Source: Curvibacter cyanobacteriorum (GTDB taxonomy: Bacteria; Pseudomonadota; Gammaproteobacteria; Burkholderiales; Burkholderiaceae_C). Taken from it: DNA of 64,000 bases. Shown here one piece after another: positions 18,907 through 29,474 of the stretch (the first letter of the stretch is position 1; every line of letters begins with the position of its first letter). Made by a program: the position numbers and the translations under genes. The notes beneath the pieces are model-generated. The model was not told the DNA's origin and did no database searches. It worked only from the letters and a program-made list of their open reading frames with translations. The stretch is taken from positions 733,923 to 797,922 of the forward strand of contig NZ_JAQSIP010000001.1 in NCBI RefSeq assembly GCF_028649475.1, read 5' to 3'.

Positions 18907-19752
18907 ATGAACCACGCTCGCCTTCTGGTTTTGTCTGCTGCCCTCTGTGTCAGCGCCCACGCCTTTGTGCCCCAAGCCGGGGTCTGGGTGGTCAATGCCG
19001 AAAACAACGGGCTGCCCGGCCGAGGTTTGGGCATCGATGTCCAAAACAACATCTTTGCCATGCAGGTCTTTGCCTATGACGCGGATGGTCGACCGGCCTT
19101 CTTCACCGCCGTCGGCACCCTGGCCGACCAACGGGTCAGCACCCAGATGCTGCGGCACCAGGGGGGGCCGTCGTTTGGCAGCGGGCCACGCCAGGCCGTG
19201 ACCGTCGGCTCGGTCGGCACCGTGTCCTTGCGCTTCACCGATGGGCTGAATGGCTTTGTGACCTTCCCGGGCGAGACCGAAAAGGCCATCTCCCGGCTGA
19301 ACTTCGGTTATGCGGCCAACGCCGCCAACCTCAAGGGCGTCTGGGTCTTGACCAGCTACACCCCGTCGGGCTGGGTGGCGGAGGCGCCGCTGCTGCAGAC
19401 CACGCTGTCCTCAGGCACCTACGGCAACGGCCTGGTGGCCAGCGCAGACGGTCGCTACGGCTGCGAGAACCAGACCTCCGGCAGCTACGTGGGACAAATC
19501 CTGTGCATCAAGCTCAACGCCAGCTACAGCCTCGAGAAAATCTACGCCTACCGCAACAGCGTCAATGAAGGCGAAGGCGACTGGTGGCCGGCCAATGGCG
19601 GCACCGGGTACGCGCTGTACGTCAAGCGCCTGACCAGCCCGAGCGGCAACATCAATGGCCTCCTGAGGGCCGAGGACGCGGTCGTCGATCACGCTGTCGC
19701 CCCGCTGCAAGCCCAACTCAACGCCCTGGGGGCGGCCCCCCCGCTACGCTGA
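18907..19752 (+). CDS. Secreted protein of unknown function with two beta-rich repeats
   Basis: A 281-residue exported protein. Residues 1-19 are a Sec signal peptide (MNHARLLVLSAALCVSAHA). The mature protein starts FVPQAGVWVVNAENNGLPG and contains GLGIDVQNNIFAMQVFAYDADG with PAFFTAVG, a pattern (G-x-W....GRGLGIDVQ....Y-x-Y-x-x-x-G-x-P-x-F) common in exported proteins of Burkholderiales; a second, weaker copy begins LKGVWVLTSYTPSGW. Two cysteine residues (in RYGCENQ and ILCIKLN) could form a disulfide. No enzyme motif is visible. The ATG at 18907 immediately precedes the signal peptide. Confidence 0.7.
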   Translation: MNHARLLVLSAALCVSAHAFVPQAGVWVVNAENNGLPGRGLGIDVQNNIFAMQVFAYDADGRPAFFTAVGTLADQRVSTQMLRHQGGPSFGSGPRQAVTVGSVGTVSLRFTDGLNGFVTFPGETEKAISRLNFGYAANAANLKGVWVLTSYTPSGWVAEAPLLQTTLSSGTYGNGLVASADGRYGCENQTSGSYVGQILCIKLNASYSLEKIYAYRNSVNEGEGDWWPANGGTGYALYVKRLTSPSGNINGLLRAEDAVVDHAVAPLQAQLNALGAAPPLR

Positions 19753-19878
19753 CCACCCACCCCAGGCCCACACCAGGCCCAGCCCAAGCCCACCCCGGAG
19801 CCACTACATCGGGGCGCCCACGGCAGGGCCCCGCCAAAGCGCGTGCCCCGCCCACGCGCTGACCCGGCACCGCCGCCC

Positions 19879-22800
19879 TCAGATGCGCAGCCGCGAGTGC
19901 CCGATGCCACTGCCCTTTTCCACCCGGATCTGGGCCGGAATGCGCTCCTTGAGGCCTTCCACGTGGCTGATCACGCCGATCATCTTGCCGCTGGCGTTCA
20001 AGGTGTCGAGGGCGTTCAAGGCGATGTCCAGCGTGTCGCCGTCCAGGGTGCCAAAGCCTTCGTCGAGGAACAGCGAATCGATCGAGGTCTTGTGGCTGAC
20101 CAAGTCCGACAAGGCCAGCGCCAGCGCCAGGCTGACCAAGAAGCTCTCACCGCCCGACAGCGTGCGGGTGTCGCGGGTGACCTCGCCCTGCCAGGCGTCC
20201 ACGATGTCCAGCTCCAGTTCGCCTGAGCCCTTGCGCCGCAGCAGGTAGCGGCCGTGCAGCCGCTCCAGGTGGCGGTTGGCCAGGTGCAGCAGGTGGTCCA
20301 GCGTGAGGCCCTGGGCAAAGCGGCGGAACTTGTCACCGCGCGCCGAGCCGATCAGGCTGTCCAGACGCTGCCAGACGTCGACGTCCGCCGCCTGCTCGGC
20401 CAGTTGCGCCCACAGGGCCTGCTGGTTCTGGCGCCGTTGTTCGTCGTTCTGCAGCAGCGCGCGTTGCGCCGCCCAGGACTCGGTCCACGCCTGGCGCTGG
20501 GCCGCTTGTTGGGCCACCCGGGCCTCCAGGGTGGCCAGGTCCAAGGCGTCGGGGTTCAGTTGGGGGCCTTGCGCCTGCACCTGCGCCTGCTGGCTTTGTG
20601 CCTGCGCCCACAGGGCCTGGGCCTCATGGACCTGGCGCTCGGCCTGGGCCAGTTGGGCCTGCCAAGCGCTGCGCTGCTCCGGCGTCAGGAGAGCGGCCTC
20701 GAACGCTGCGTCATCGGCCCAGGGGCTGGCCTGCAAGGCCGCCTGCCAGTCCTGCGCCAGTTGCTGGCCCCGCGCCAGGGCCTGGGACAGGGCTTGCGCC
20801 AGTTGGGTGCTCTGCCCCTCCAGGCGGGCCCGTCGCTGGGCCAGCGCGGCCAGGGACACGCCCGCCTCGGCGAGGGCTGCGCCCAGATCGGGAGGTAGGT
20901 CGGCGGGCTCGTCGGCGGGTAAATCGGCCTCCCGCCCGGCACCACCGCCCTCCTCGGCGGGGCCCAGCGCCTGCAGGGCAGCCTGCCAATGGGCCAGGGT
21001 CTGGCGGGCCGCGTCCAGCACCTGCTGTTGACGCTGCTGCTCGACCGCCAGGGCCTGGCGCCGCTGCTCGGCCGCTTGCCAGTCCTGCCAGTCGCGCTCG
21101 CGGGCCGCCAGCCAGGCGGCGGGGTCGGCCGGCCAGTCCAGGCCCAGGGCCTGCAAGGCCTCGCGCCAGCGCTGATCGTCGGCCTCGGCGTCGCGCTGCT
21201 GGGCTTGGGCGGCGTGTGCCAGTTCGCTGAATCGGGTTTGCAGCCCTTGGGCACGCTGCTCGGCCAGCTCGCACTGGCTGATCAGCTGCTGCACCGCCTG
21301 CTGCGCCGTGTGCTGCGCCTGTTGGGCGACCTGCAGGGCTTGCTCGCCCTCCTCCAGGGCCTGCAGGGCCGCCTGGTCCTGCTGTGCCTGCTGTGCCACC
21401 TGAGCCAGCAGCGCGGGCCAGACCAGGGCGTCGGACCAGTCGGGGCAGGCGGTGCCGGAGGCGTCGGCCAAGGCCTGCAGTTCAGGCCCCTCGGGCCAGG
21501 CCGCGAGGGCCTGCGCCCAGGCCTCGGCCCCCTGGTCGTGTTGGGTCTGCCACTGGGCCAGGCGGGCCTGGTGGGCGGCCAGCGCGGCGGCGGCGGCCTG
21601 CCCTTGCTGCTGGCAATGCTCCAAGGCCTGTTGCAGGGCCTGCAACGCGGTCTCGGTGGCGCTGACGTCAAGGGCCTGGTAGGCGGCCACGGCCGGGTGC
21701 TCCAGGGCGCCACACAGCGGGCAGGCCTGCCCCGGCTGCAATTGCAGGCGGTGGGCTTCGAGGCTGTGGATGCGGCGCTCCAGCGCCAACAGTTGCTCCT
21801 TGTCGGCGACCCGGGCCTTGGTCTGGGCGTACTGTTGGCGCAGCGCGTCCAGCGCCTGTTGCAGCGGGCCAAGCTCGGACTGCCCCTGGGCCAGCTGGGC
21901 ATGCAGGGTGTGCTGTTGGGCCTGCCCCTGCCGCAAGGCCTGGGCCTGGCTCGCCAGGGCCTGCCAGCGGTGACCGCGGGCCAGACTGGCCTGGGCGCGC
22001 TGACGCCATTGCCCCCCGGTCTGGCCCCCCAAGCGCTGGGCCTGGGCCTGCTGCAGGGTTTGCAGTTGGGCCCCGGCCTGGGCCTGGGCCTGTTCGGCTT
22101 GCTGGCGCTGCACGCTCAGCGCCTGAACCTGTTGCTGCGCCGCCAGCCAGGCCTCGTGCGCCTGTTCGCGCTGCAGCGCCTGCTGCGCCAGGGCGCTGGC
22201 ACGGGCCTCGCGCTGGGCCAGTTGCTGGCGCCAGGCCAACAGGTGCTCGCCCCACTGCGCCTGGCGCGCGTGTTGCTGACGCCAATCGTCCAGTGCCTGC
22301 AGGGCCTGTTGCAGCGTGTCCAGCCCGTGCTGGGCCTGTTGTTGTTGGGCCTCGGCCCAGCGCACGGCGCGCCGGTGCCCGGCGTGCTGTCGGACTTGCA
22401 AGGCTTGCAGGTCGGCCTGCTGCTGCGCCAGCGCCGCCTGCGCCTCGGCCTGCGCTTGCTGCGCTTGCTGGCGTTCGCGGTACAAGGGCTGCAGGGCCTG
22501 CGCCGGGGCGTCCAGCGCCAGGCGCTCGCGCCACGGGGCCAGCGCCTGCCAAGCCTGCTGGGCCTGGTCGTGCTGGGCCTGGGCCGACGCCACCGCGGCC
22601 TCGCTGCGCACCAGCGCCAGGCCCCACTGGCGGGCCTGTTCGGTGCTTTGCGACTCGGTCTGCAACTGGGCCAGTTGCGCGGCCAGGTGCTCGATGTCCT
22701 GCTGCAGCTGGGCTTGCTGCTCGGGGCTCAGCAGCTCCATGCCTTCGGCCCGGGCCCGCAGCTGGTCGAGCCGCTCACGGGCCAGGCGCGCCTGCTCGAA

Positions 22801-23364
22801 CACCGCCTGCGAGATCTGACCGTAGATGTCGGTGCCGGTCAGCTCCTCCAGCAGCTCGGCCCGCTCATTGGCACTGGCGTTGAGAAATGCCGCAAAGCCG
22901 CCCTGGGCCAGCAGCATGGACTTGGTGAAGCGCGCAAAGTCCAAGCCCGTGATGGCCTCGACCTGGCGCAGCTTGTCCTGGGTCTGGGTGCTGAGGATGC
23001 GGCCGTCGCCGTGTGCCAGCTCCACCTTGGCCGCCTGCAGCGCGCCGTCCACCTTGTCACGCGCGCGGCGTTGGCTCCAGAAGGCGCGGTAGACCTGGCC
23101 CTGCACCTCGAACTCGACCTCGGCCAGGCAGTCCGCGGTGTGGCGGGTCATGATGTCGTTGGCCGAGGCCGAGATGGTCTTGAGCCGGGGCGTCTCGTGG
23201 TAGAGGGCCAGGCAGATCGCGTCCAGCAAGGTCGACTTGCCGGCCCCGGTCGGCCCGGTGATGGCGAACAAGCCGTTGTCGCGGAACGGCGGCTGGGTGA
23301 AGTCGACCCGCCATTCGCCCTTGAGCGAGTTGAGGTTTTTCAGGCGCAGGCTGAGGATCCTCAT
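19879..23364 (-). CDS. sbcC: Exonuclease SbcCD, ATPase subunit SbcC
   Basis: A 1161-residue SMC-like ATPase that, with SbcD, opens hairpins and cleaves protein-blocked DNA ends. The N-terminal head has Walker [14 protein letters not shown] and Q-loop [11 protein letters not shown]. Two very long Gln/Ala-rich coiled coils flank a zinc hook ([11 protein letters not shown]) near the middle. The C-terminal head has signature [20 protein letters not shown] and Walker [12 protein letters not shown]. The ATG at 23364 starts [18 protein letters not shown] and overlaps the sbcD stop by ATGA. The coiled coil is extremely rich in Gln and Ala, which also explains the long false open frames on the other strand. 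Confidence 0.97.
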   Translation of the reverse strand: MRILSLRLKNLNSLKGEWRVDFTQPPFRDNGLFAITGPTGAGKSTLLDAICLALYHETPRLKTISASANDIMTRHTADCLAEVEFEVQGQVYRAFWSQRRARDKVDGALQAAKVELAHGDGRILSTQTQDKLRQVEAITGLDFARFTKSMLLAQGGFAAFLNASANERAELLEELTGTDIYGQISQAVFEQARLARERLDQLRARAEGMELLSPEQQAQLQQDIEHLAAQLAQLQTESQSTEQARQWGLALVRSEAAVASAQAQHDQAQQAWQALAPWRERLALDAPAQALQPLYRERQQAQQAQAEAQAALAQQQADLQALQVRQHAGHRRAVRWAEAQQQQAQHGLDTLQQALQALDDWRQQHARQAQWGEHLLAWRQQLAQREARASALAQQALQREQAHEAWLAAQQQVQALSVQRQQAEQAQAQAGAQLQTLQQAQAQRLGGQTGGQWRQRAQASLARGHRWQALASQAQALRQGQAQQHTLHAQLAQGQSELGPLQQALDALRQQYAQTKARVADKEQLLALERRIHSLEAHRLQLQPGQACPLCGALEHPAVAAYQALDVSATETALQALQQALEHCQQQGQAAAAALAAHQARLAQWQTQHDQGAEAWAQALAAWPEGPELQALADASGTACPDWSDALVWPALLAQVAQQAQQDQAALQALEEGEQALQVAQQAQHTAQQAVQQLISQCELAEQRAQGLQTRFSELAHAAQAQQRDAEADDQRWREALQALGLDWPADPAAWLAARERDWQDWQAAEQRRQALAVEQQRQQQVLDAARQTLAHWQAALQALGPAEEGGGAGREADLPADEPADLPPDLGAALAEAGVSLAALAQRRARLEGQSTQLAQALSQALARGQQLAQDWQAALQASPWADDAAFEAALLTPEQRSAWQAQLAQAERQVHEAQALWAQAQSQQAQVQAQGPQLNPDALDLATLEARVAQQAAQRQAWTESWAAQRALLQNDEQRRQNQQALWAQLAEQAADVDVWQRLDSLIGSARGDKFRRFAQGLTLDHLLHLANRHLERLHGRYLLRRKGSGELELDIVDAWQGEVTRDTRTLSGGESFLVSLALALALSDLVSHKTSIDSLFLDEGFGTLDGDTLDIALNALDTLNASGKMIGVISHVEGLKERIPAQIRVEKGSGIGHSRLRI

Positions 23365-24656
23365 GCGGCCCCCTCCTGCAACTGGCTCAGCACCTGCTGG
23401 TAGCGCTGGCTCAGGGCCTGCTGCCACTCCGGGCTCTGGGTTTCTTGTTGAAGGCGCCGCGCAAACACCTCCTGTGGGCTGAGTTCGTCCAGGGTTTCGC
23501 GCGCCTGGGCGCTGAGCCGGGCGCTGGCGGTACCACGTTCACGGCGCAGGCGCAGCAGTTCGACCGGCAACCCCTCGGTCAGGGCCTGCAGGCGCTGCGG
23601 CAGGTCGCTGAGGTAGTCGTCCTCGGTCACCGTGACTTCGAGCCACACGGGGCTGTCTGGTCGCCCCGCCTGGGCGGCTTCGGCCAGCGCGGCCGGCAAC
23701 TCGCTCAGCGAACCACGCAGCGCCATCAAGGGCTGGAACACCGGCACCGGCAAGGCGGTGACGGCGCGCAGGCCGCGGGCGTCCAGATCGACCAGCAGCA
23801 CCTCCTTGCGTTGGCGCGCTTCGTCAAAGCTCAGCGCCAACGGCGAGCCGCTGTAGCGGATGTGGTCCAGGCCCCCGACCTTTTGCGGCCGGTGGATGTG
23901 GCCCAGCGCGATGTAGTCGGCGGGCGGGAACGCGCGGGTCGGAAACGCCTCCAGCGCCCCGACGTAGATCTCGCGCACCGACTCACTGGCGCTGGCCCCC
24001 ACGGTGGTCAGGTGCCCGGTGGCGATGATGGGCACGCGCTGACCGGTACGCGCCAACCAGTCGGCCTGCCGCTGCAGGGCCGCCTGATAGACGCGCTCGT
24101 AATAGGCCTGGATGGCCTGCTGCAGGTCGGCCTGTTTGTCCTCGGCGCTCTGCCCGGCCTGACTTTGCAGCAGGTCCCGCGCGCGCAGGTAAGGGATGGC
24201 GCACACCAGGCAGCCCGGCGCGCCCGTCCCCTGCGGCACAGCGAACAGGTCGGGCGTGGGGTCGTCGCTGACGGCCGGTGCCGCCGACGCGCGTTGCGGC
24301 AATTCGACCAAGGCCTCGGCCCCCTCGCCCAGCACCGAAGGCACCACGGTGGCGCCCAGGCAGGCCAGCAGGGACTGGTTCTCGCGCAGCATGGCGACCG
24401 AATCGTGGTTGCCGCCCAGCAGCAGCAGCGGCACGCCCGCCTCGTGCAGGCGGACCACGCACTGGCTGTACAGCTCCCGCGCGTAGCTGGGGGGCGTGCC
24501 AGTGTCGAACAAGTCGCCGGCCACCAGCACCGCGTCCACCGCGTGGGCTTGCACCTGCTGCAGCAGCCAGTCGATCAAGGCCTGGTGCTCGGCCTGCCGG
24601 CTCTTGCCCATGAAATGCTGGCCCAGGTGCCAGTCGGAGGTGTGAAGGATGCGCAT
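23361..24656 (-). CDS. sbcD: Exonuclease SbcCD, nuclease subunit SbcD
   Basis: A 431-residue calcineurin-like Mn-dependent nuclease. All phosphoesterase motifs are present: HTSDWHLGQ (start [12 protein letters not shown]), [24 protein letters not shown] and LGHIHRPQ. A capping/C-terminal region about 300-431 follows. The ATG at 24656 gives the canonical start; the frame extends to 24914 without homology. It precedes sbcC with an ATGA overlap, the usual sbcDC order, so both subunits are made together. Confidence 0.97.
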   Translation of the reverse strand: MRILHTSDWHLGQHFMGKSRQAEHQALIDWLLQQVQAHAVDAVLVAGDLFDTGTPPSYARELYSQCVVRLHEAGVPLLLLGGNHDSVAMLRENQSLLACLGATVVPSVLGEGAEALVELPQRASAAPAVSDDPTPDLFAVPQGTGAPGCLVCAIPYLRARDLLQSQAGQSAEDKQADLQQAIQAYYERVYQAALQRQADWLARTGQRVPIIATGHLTTVGASASESVREIYVGALEAFPTRAFPPADYIALGHIHRPQKVGGLDHIRYSGSPLALSFDEARQRKEVLLVDLDARGLRAVTALPVPVFQPLMALRGSLSELPAALAEAAQAGRPDSPVWLEVTVTEDDYLSDLPQRLQALTEGLPVELLRLRRERGTASARLSAQARETLDELSPQEVFARRLQQETQSPEWQQALSQRYQQVLSQLQEGAA

Positions 24657-25005
24657 CGGCCAGAACGTCGGGTCAGGTGCCCCGCTGGCAGGGCCAGACG
24701 CGGGCAAACAAAACCCTATTGTGGCGCCATAAAGCGGGCGGTCAGACCGCTTTGCCGCGTCCGCCCCCCGGGGGCCCAACACCGCCGACCTGGCCCACCA
24801 GGGCCGCGCGACGGGCAGCGCCGGAGGGACAACCGCGGGTCGTCGGCGCGCCAGGCCGGGGCGGCCCGGTCCACCTTCAAGCCCCCCCAAACCATTGTTC
24901 AAACCATTGCTCAAACCCCTGATCCAGCCCTCGATACAACCCGTCCCAAAGCGGCTCAGGACGCCGTCTCTATACTCGCGCCAAGCCCTTTAAAACAATT
25001 TAAAA
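24657..25005. promoter_or_regulatory. Divergent promoter region with short tandem repeats
   Basis: About 350 bp between sbcD and the lipoprotein gene. It holds a 12-bp direct repeat, TCAAACCATTGC-like, in two good copies and one partial copy (about 24888-24920), a TATACT box at 24971-24976, and an A/T-rich leader just before the ATG at 25006. The rest is GC-rich and featureless. Confidence 0.45.
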
Positions 25006-26316
25006 ATGAATATTTCAGACTTGTCAAGCCCCGGTAAACGCTTTGTACCAGGCGTGCTGCTTTTGAGCCTGCTGAGCGCCTGCGGCGGTGGGGGCAGCAG
25101 TGGCAGTTACACCATTGGCGGCACCATCAGCGGCCTGAACACCGCAGGGTTGGTGCTGGCCAACGGCACCGACACCAAAAGCGTGGCCTCTGACGCCACC
25201 CGTTTTGCCTTCGACACTCCGGCCAGCAGCTATGCCGTCACCGTCAAAAGCCACCCCAACGGCCAGACCTGCGTGGTCAGCCAGGGCAGCGGCACGGCCA
25301 GCGCGGACGTCACCAGCGTGCTGGTGAGTTGCCGCGGCTATGTGGCCTATGTCACCAACACCGGCAGCAGCCAACTGGCGAGCTTCAGCGTGGGCCGGGA
25401 GGGTGCGCTCAGCGCCCTGAGCGGCGGTGTGCTGAGCACCAGCTACCCGCCCACCGCGCTGGCGCTGAGCCCCGATGGCAGCCGGGCCTTCACGGTGCAC
25501 CAGGACGACAAGAACATCTCCACCTTCACGTTGTCCAGCACCGGCGCCCCCACCCTGTCGGCGCGCACCGCGGCGGTCAGCGAAAGCCGGGGCCTGGCGG
25601 TGGGCAGCAGCGGCAGTGCCTTGTACGTGGCCAACTACACCGACAAGACCCTGTCGCAGTTCGCGGTGGCCAGCAGCGGCAGCCTGTCGGCACTGTCGCC
25701 TGCCACGGTGGACACCCAAAGCACGCCCTACGCGGTGGCGCTGAGCCCGAACGGCCAATTCGCCTATGTCGCCAACGCGGGCAGCAACACGCTGACCCCC
25801 TACACCGTGGGCAGTGGCGGCGCCCTCACCGCGTTGAGCAGCGGCAGCGTCAGCACCACCGCGGTGGGCAGCAACCCCCTGGCCATGGACATCGGACCCG
25901 GCAGCAACACGCTTTATGTGGTGCTGGCCGACAGCGCCAAGGTGGCGCAATTCAACATCGGCAGCACGGGGGCACTGAGCGCCATGAGCCCCGCGAGCGT
26001 GGCCACCGGCAACACGCCGCGCGGCATCCGGGTCAGCCCCAACGGCCAATGTGCCTATGTCAGCAACCGCGGTGACGGCACGGTGTCGGCCTATGTGGTG
26101 ACCAGCAGCGGCTTGACCGCCGCCGCCAGCGGCCCCGTGAGCGCGGGCAGCCTGCCGACCGGTCTGGCGATCAGCCCGGACAGCCTGTACCTGTACGTGA
26201 CCAACACCGGCTCGGCCAGCCTGAGCCAGTACGCGATCCAGGCGGGCTGCGGCCTGACGGCGCTGGGCAGCGTCAGCAGCGGGGGCCTGGGGCCCACCAG
26301 CATCGACGTGCGCTGA
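25006..26316 (+). CDS. Seven-bladed YVTN-type beta-propeller lipoprotein
   Basis: A 436-residue envelope protein. A lipoprotein signal with lipobox LSAC (LLLSLLSACGGGGSSG) is followed by a small Ig-like/carboxypeptidase-regulatory-like domain (about 32-110) and then a beta-propeller. Repeats can be read as YVAYVTNTGSSQLASF, RAFTVHQDDKNISTF, ALYVANYTDKTLSQF, FAYVANAGSNTLTPY, TLYVVLADSAKVAQF, CAYVSNRGDGTVSAY and LYVTNTGSASLSQY, which gives seven blades. The fold is shared with lactonase and YncE-like proteins; no catalytic residues are evident, so a binding or scaffold role is more likely. Confidence 0.85.
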   Translation: MNISDLSSPGKRFVPGVLLLSLLSACGGGGSSGSYTIGGTISGLNTAGLVLANGTDTKSVASDATRFAFDTPASSYAVTVKSHPNGQTCVVSQGSGTASADVTSVLVSCRGYVAYVTNTGSSQLASFSVGREGALSALSGGVLSTSYPPTALALSPDGSRAFTVHQDDKNISTFTLSSTGAPTLSARTAAVSESRGLAVGSSGSALYVANYTDKTLSQFAVASSGSLSALSPATVDTQSTPYAVALSPNGQFAYVANAGSNTLTPYTVGSGGALTALSSGSVSTTAVGSNPLAMDIGPGSNTLYVVLADSAKVAQFNIGSTGALSAMSPASVATGNTPRGIRVSPNGQCAYVSNRGDGTVSAYVVTSSGLTAAASGPVSAGSLPTGLAISPDSLYLYVTNTGSASLSQYAIQAGCGLTALGSVSSGGLGPTSIDVR

Positions 26317-26388
26317 CCCCGGCGGCGCGCTGCCCCCACCCCGCCGCTGGCCTGGGGCGGCGCCTGCCTGCGCCTGGGCCGGGCTGGA

Positions 26389-27471
26389 TCAGGCCCGCGC
26401 CACCTCAGCGACGGTGGCCACGGCCACCGCTTGCCCAAGGCGGGCGCTTTGGCCCAGCGCCTCCAGCGTGGCGGCGTTGTCCAGGCTGGCCTGGGTCAGG
26501 CGAGCCAGGGCCACCGGGTCGGTTTGGGCCACGCCGCGCGCAAAGGCCTCGGCCGCGAAGCGGAAGCCACTGCCTGTGGCGTCGTGCAGCTCCTCAAAAG
26601 CGATGGTGTTCGCCGTCCCCCGACGCAGCCGCATCTGGCTGGGCAAGAAGCCGGTCTGGGGATCGGGTGCTGGCGCGGTGTGGTTGAGGAACTCGGTCTC
26701 CAGCGTGCCCGCGCTGCCCACCAAAGTGGCACGGCGGTGGTTGGCGGTGTCCATGGCACAGGACAACTGGGCCCGGCGCCCGTCGGCGTAATGCAGGGTC
26801 GCCATGAGGCTGATGTCCACCCCGCTGCGGGTCCAGCTGGCATCGGCCAGCACCCGCACGGGGGCCTGGCCCATGACCGCCCGGATGAGGCTCAGCGCGT
26901 AGCTGCCCGCATCCAGCAAGGCGCCACCGCCCAGCCCGGCTTGCAGGCGAATGTTGCCCGGCACCGGCGGCAGCATGAACCCGAAACAGGCCTGAACGGA
27001 GCGCACTTCGCCGATGGCGCCCTCGGCCAGCAAGGCCATCAGGTGCTGGTGCTGCGGCTGAAAGGCGTAGGGATAGGCCTCGACCAATTGCACGCCGTGG
27101 GCCTGGGCTGCGGCAAACATCGCCTGGGCCTCGGCCAGGTTCAGGGCCAATGGCTTCTCGCACAGCACATGCTTGCCCGCCTCGGCGGCGCGGATGGCCC
27201 AGGCCGCGTGCAGGCTGTTGGGCAGTGGCAGGTAGATGGCGTCCACCTCGGGGTCGGCCAGCAAGGCCTCGTAAGCCGCGTGCCAGCGCCCGATGCCGTG
27301 GTGACGGGCAAAGTCGGCGGCTTTGTCGGCCCGGCGGCTGGCCACTGCGACCACACGCACCAAGGGGCTGGGGGCCACGTCACGGCAGAACTTGTGGGCG
27401 ATGCTGGCGCAGCCCAACACGCCGAGGCGCAGGGGCGTGGGATGAGGCAGGGGTTGGCTGTCAGTGTTCAT
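26389..27471 (-). CDS. Gfo/Idh/MocA-family NAD(P)-dependent oxidoreductase
   Basis: A 360-residue cytosolic oxidoreductase. The N-terminal Rossmann fold has LRLGVLGCASIAHKFCRD; the usual GxGxxG third Gly is replaced by Ala, which is frequent in this family. VDAIYLPLPNSLHAAWAI and the hallmark GKHVLCEKPLALN follow, with the active-site Lys in EKP. The C-terminal GFO domain has EAYPYAFQPQH and GGGALLDAGSYALS. It is close to the dihydrodiol/D-xylose dehydrogenase-like branch; the substrate is unknown. The ATG at 27471 is preferred; an upstream in-frame stretch consists of short repeats (AACTTTGTGAACCTTGTGACC). Confidence 0.88.
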   Translation of the reverse strand: MNTDSQPLPHPTPLRLGVLGCASIAHKFCRDVAPSPLVRVVAVASRRADKAADFARHHGIGRWHAAYEALLADPEVDAIYLPLPNSLHAAWAIRAAEAGKHVLCEKPLALNLAEAQAMFAAAQAHGVQLVEAYPYAFQPQHQHLMALLAEGAIGEVRSVQACFGFMLPPVPGNIRLQAGLGGGALLDAGSYALSLIRAVMGQAPVRVLADASWTRSGVDISLMATLHYADGRRAQLSCAMDTANHRRATLVGSAGTLETEFLNHTAPAPDPQTGFLPSQMRLRRGTANTIAFEELHDATGSGFRFAAEAFARGVAQTDPVALARLTQASLDNAATLEALGQSARLGQAVAVATVAEVARA

Positions 27472-27581
27472 GGCTTCAGCAAGGGTCACAAGGTTCACAA
27501 AGTTCAAAGCCCACGGGACGACCGAAGCCGCGGCCCCGCGGCACAGGCCAGACGCTGCCGGGGCCGCTCAATCGGTGCGGG

Positions 27582-29366
27582 TCAGCTTTCGTCGCGCAGC
27601 CAGACCACGCCCCCCGAGTGGGTGACCGCGCCCTGGTGGCTGGGGCGCACGGTGGCGGCGTACTTTTCGAGCACGCCGCCCAGGGGGCGGCGCCCACGCA
27701 GACCGGCCTGGGCCCGCTCGGCGGCGCGCTGGGCCAGGACTTCGTCACTGAGGTCCACGGTGATGCTGCGCACCCCGGCACGGGCGTCGATGTGCACGCG
27801 GTCACCGTTGCGCAGCAGCGCAATCGGCCCGCCGTCGGCGGCCTCGGGCCCCGCATAGCCGATGCACAGGCCCCGCGTGGCGCCCGAAAAACGCCCATCG
27901 GTGAGCAGGGCCACCTGGTCGCCCATGCCCTGGCCGTAAAGCAAGGCGGTGATGCCCAGCATCTCGCGCATGCCGGGGCTGCCCTTGGGGCCTTCGTTGC
28001 GGATCACGATCACGTCGCCGCGCTCGTAGCGCATGGCCTGGACGGCGGCCTGGGCTTCTTCTTCGTTCTCAAACACCCGCGCCGGGCCGCTGTGCACCAG
28101 GGTCTTGAGGCCGGCGGTCTTGAGCAGCGCGCCGTCCGGGCACAAATTGCCCTTGAGCACGGCCAAGCCCCCATCGCGGCTCAACGCATCGGCCAGGCGG
28201 CGCACCACGCGGCCATCGGGGGCGTTGGCGTCGGCCAATTCTTCCGCCAAGGTGCGGCCGGTGAAGGTCAGCACATCGCCGTGCAGAAAGCCCCCGGCCA
28301 ACAGTTCGCGCAGGATCACCCCGGCGCCACCGATGTAGTGCACGTCGCGCGCCAGGTAGCGGCCGCCGGGGCGCAAGTCACCGATCAAGGGGGTGCGGGC
28401 AAACACCTCGGCCACGTCGTCGAGGTGAAAGCGGATGCCGGCCTCGTGGGCGATGGCGGGGATGTGCAGCGCGGCGTTGGTCGAGCCCCCCGTGGCCGAG
28501 ACCACGGCGCAAGCGTTCTCCAGGGCCTGGCGCGTCACGATGTCGCGCGGCAGCGGCGCCCCACCCGTCAGCGTGGCGTGCACGGCCGCCATCAGTTGGC
28601 GCGCGGCGCGGCGCATCAGCGGCGCGCGTTCGCTGAACACCGCCGGCACCATGCTGGAACCAATGGGGGCCAGCCCCAGGGCCTCGCTGACCATGCCCAT
28701 GGTGTTGGCGGTGAACTGCCCGGCACAGGCGCCCGCCGACGGCAGGCAGGCCTGGCTGACCTCGGCCAGTTGCTCGGGCGTGGCCTGGCCGGCCAGCACC
28801 TGGCCAATGGTTTCGTAGGTGTCGACCACATTGAGGTCGCGCCCGTCGGGCCCAGGCATCTGCCCGGGCAGCGCCGAGCCACCGTGCACAAACACACTGG
28901 GCACATTGCAGCGCACCATGCCCATCATCAGGCCCGGCAGGTTCTTGTCGCAGGCGCCCAGGCCAAAGATGCCGTCCCATTGGTGGCCCCGCACCGAGGC
29001 CTCGACGCTGTCGGCAATCAGCTCGCGCGACACCAGGGAAAAGCGCATGCCCGAATGCGCCATGGTCAAACCGTCGCTGACCGACACCACCGGGCATTCA
29101 TGGGGCGTGCCACCGGCCGCATAAATGCCGGTCTTGGCATGCTGGGCCTGTTCGCGCAGGTTGAGGTTGCAGGGGCTCATCTCCCCGCCGGTGTGGAACA
29201 CCCCGATGTGCGGGCGTTCAATGTCCTCGTCATCCTGGCCCAGCGCGTACAGAAAACTGCGCGTGGTGGCCCGGATGGTGCCTTCGTACAGCGTGGCCGA
29301 ACGGTGTTTAAGGGGGGCTGGGGGCGCCGTCTGCTCTGGACGGTCTGATTCAGGCGTGTCGCTCAT
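27582..29366 (-). CDS. ilvD: Dihydroxy-acid dehydratase (IlvD/Edd family)
   Basis: A 594-residue iron-sulfur dehydratase. Conserved stretches are GGEMSPCNLNLREQA (cluster Cys), VVSVSDGLTMAHSGMRFSLVSR, IFGLGACDKNLPGLMMG (cluster Cys) and PSAGACAGQFTANTMG (third cluster Cys), with ATGGSTNAALH and DGRFSGATRGLCIGYAGPEA in the C-terminal half. The reaction in valine/isoleucine synthesis is the loss of water from 2,3-dihydroxy acids. Sugar-acid dehydratases of the same family cannot be fully excluded. The ATG at 29366 has GGAGA upstream. It follows the unknown gene at 29475-30314 with a 108-bp gap on the same strand. Confidence 0.9.
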   Translation of the reverse strand: MSDTPESDRPEQTAPPAPLKHRSATLYEGTIRATTRSFLYALGQDDEDIERPHIGVFHTGGEMSPCNLNLREQAQHAKTGIYAAGGTPHECPVVSVSDGLTMAHSGMRFSLVSRELIADSVEASVRGHQWDGIFGLGACDKNLPGLMMGMVRCNVPSVFVHGGSALPGQMPGPDGRDLNVVDTYETIGQVLAGQATPEQLAEVSQACLPSAGACAGQFTANTMGMVSEALGLAPIGSSMVPAVFSERAPLMRRAARQLMAAVHATLTGGAPLPRDIVTRQALENACAVVSATGGSTNAALHIPAIAHEAGIRFHLDDVAEVFARTPLIGDLRPGGRYLARDVHYIGGAGVILRELLAGGFLHGDVLTFTGRTLAEELADANAPDGRVVRRLADALSRDGGLAVLKGNLCPDGALLKTAGLKTLVHSGPARVFENEEEAQAAVQAMRYERGDVIVIRNEGPKGSPGMREMLGITALLYGQGMGDQVALLTDGRFSGATRGLCIGYAGPEAADGGPIALLRNGDRVHIDARAGVRSITVDLSDEVLAQRAAERAQAGLRGRRPLGGVLEKYAATVRPSHQGAVTHSGGVVWLRDES

Positions 29367-29474
29367 GGTGTCTCCGTGGGCGCGACCCGCCACGCGCCGG
29401 CCCTGCACCGGTGCCGCAGTGCGAGCCGCTGCGCGGCACTTTAGCACCGTGCTCCCAACCGTGCAGCGGGCTGG

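Noticed and set aside
20989..23403. An 804-codon plus-strand open frame
   Set aside because: Antisense shadow of the SbcC coiled coil; repetitive Leu/Gly composition and no motifs.
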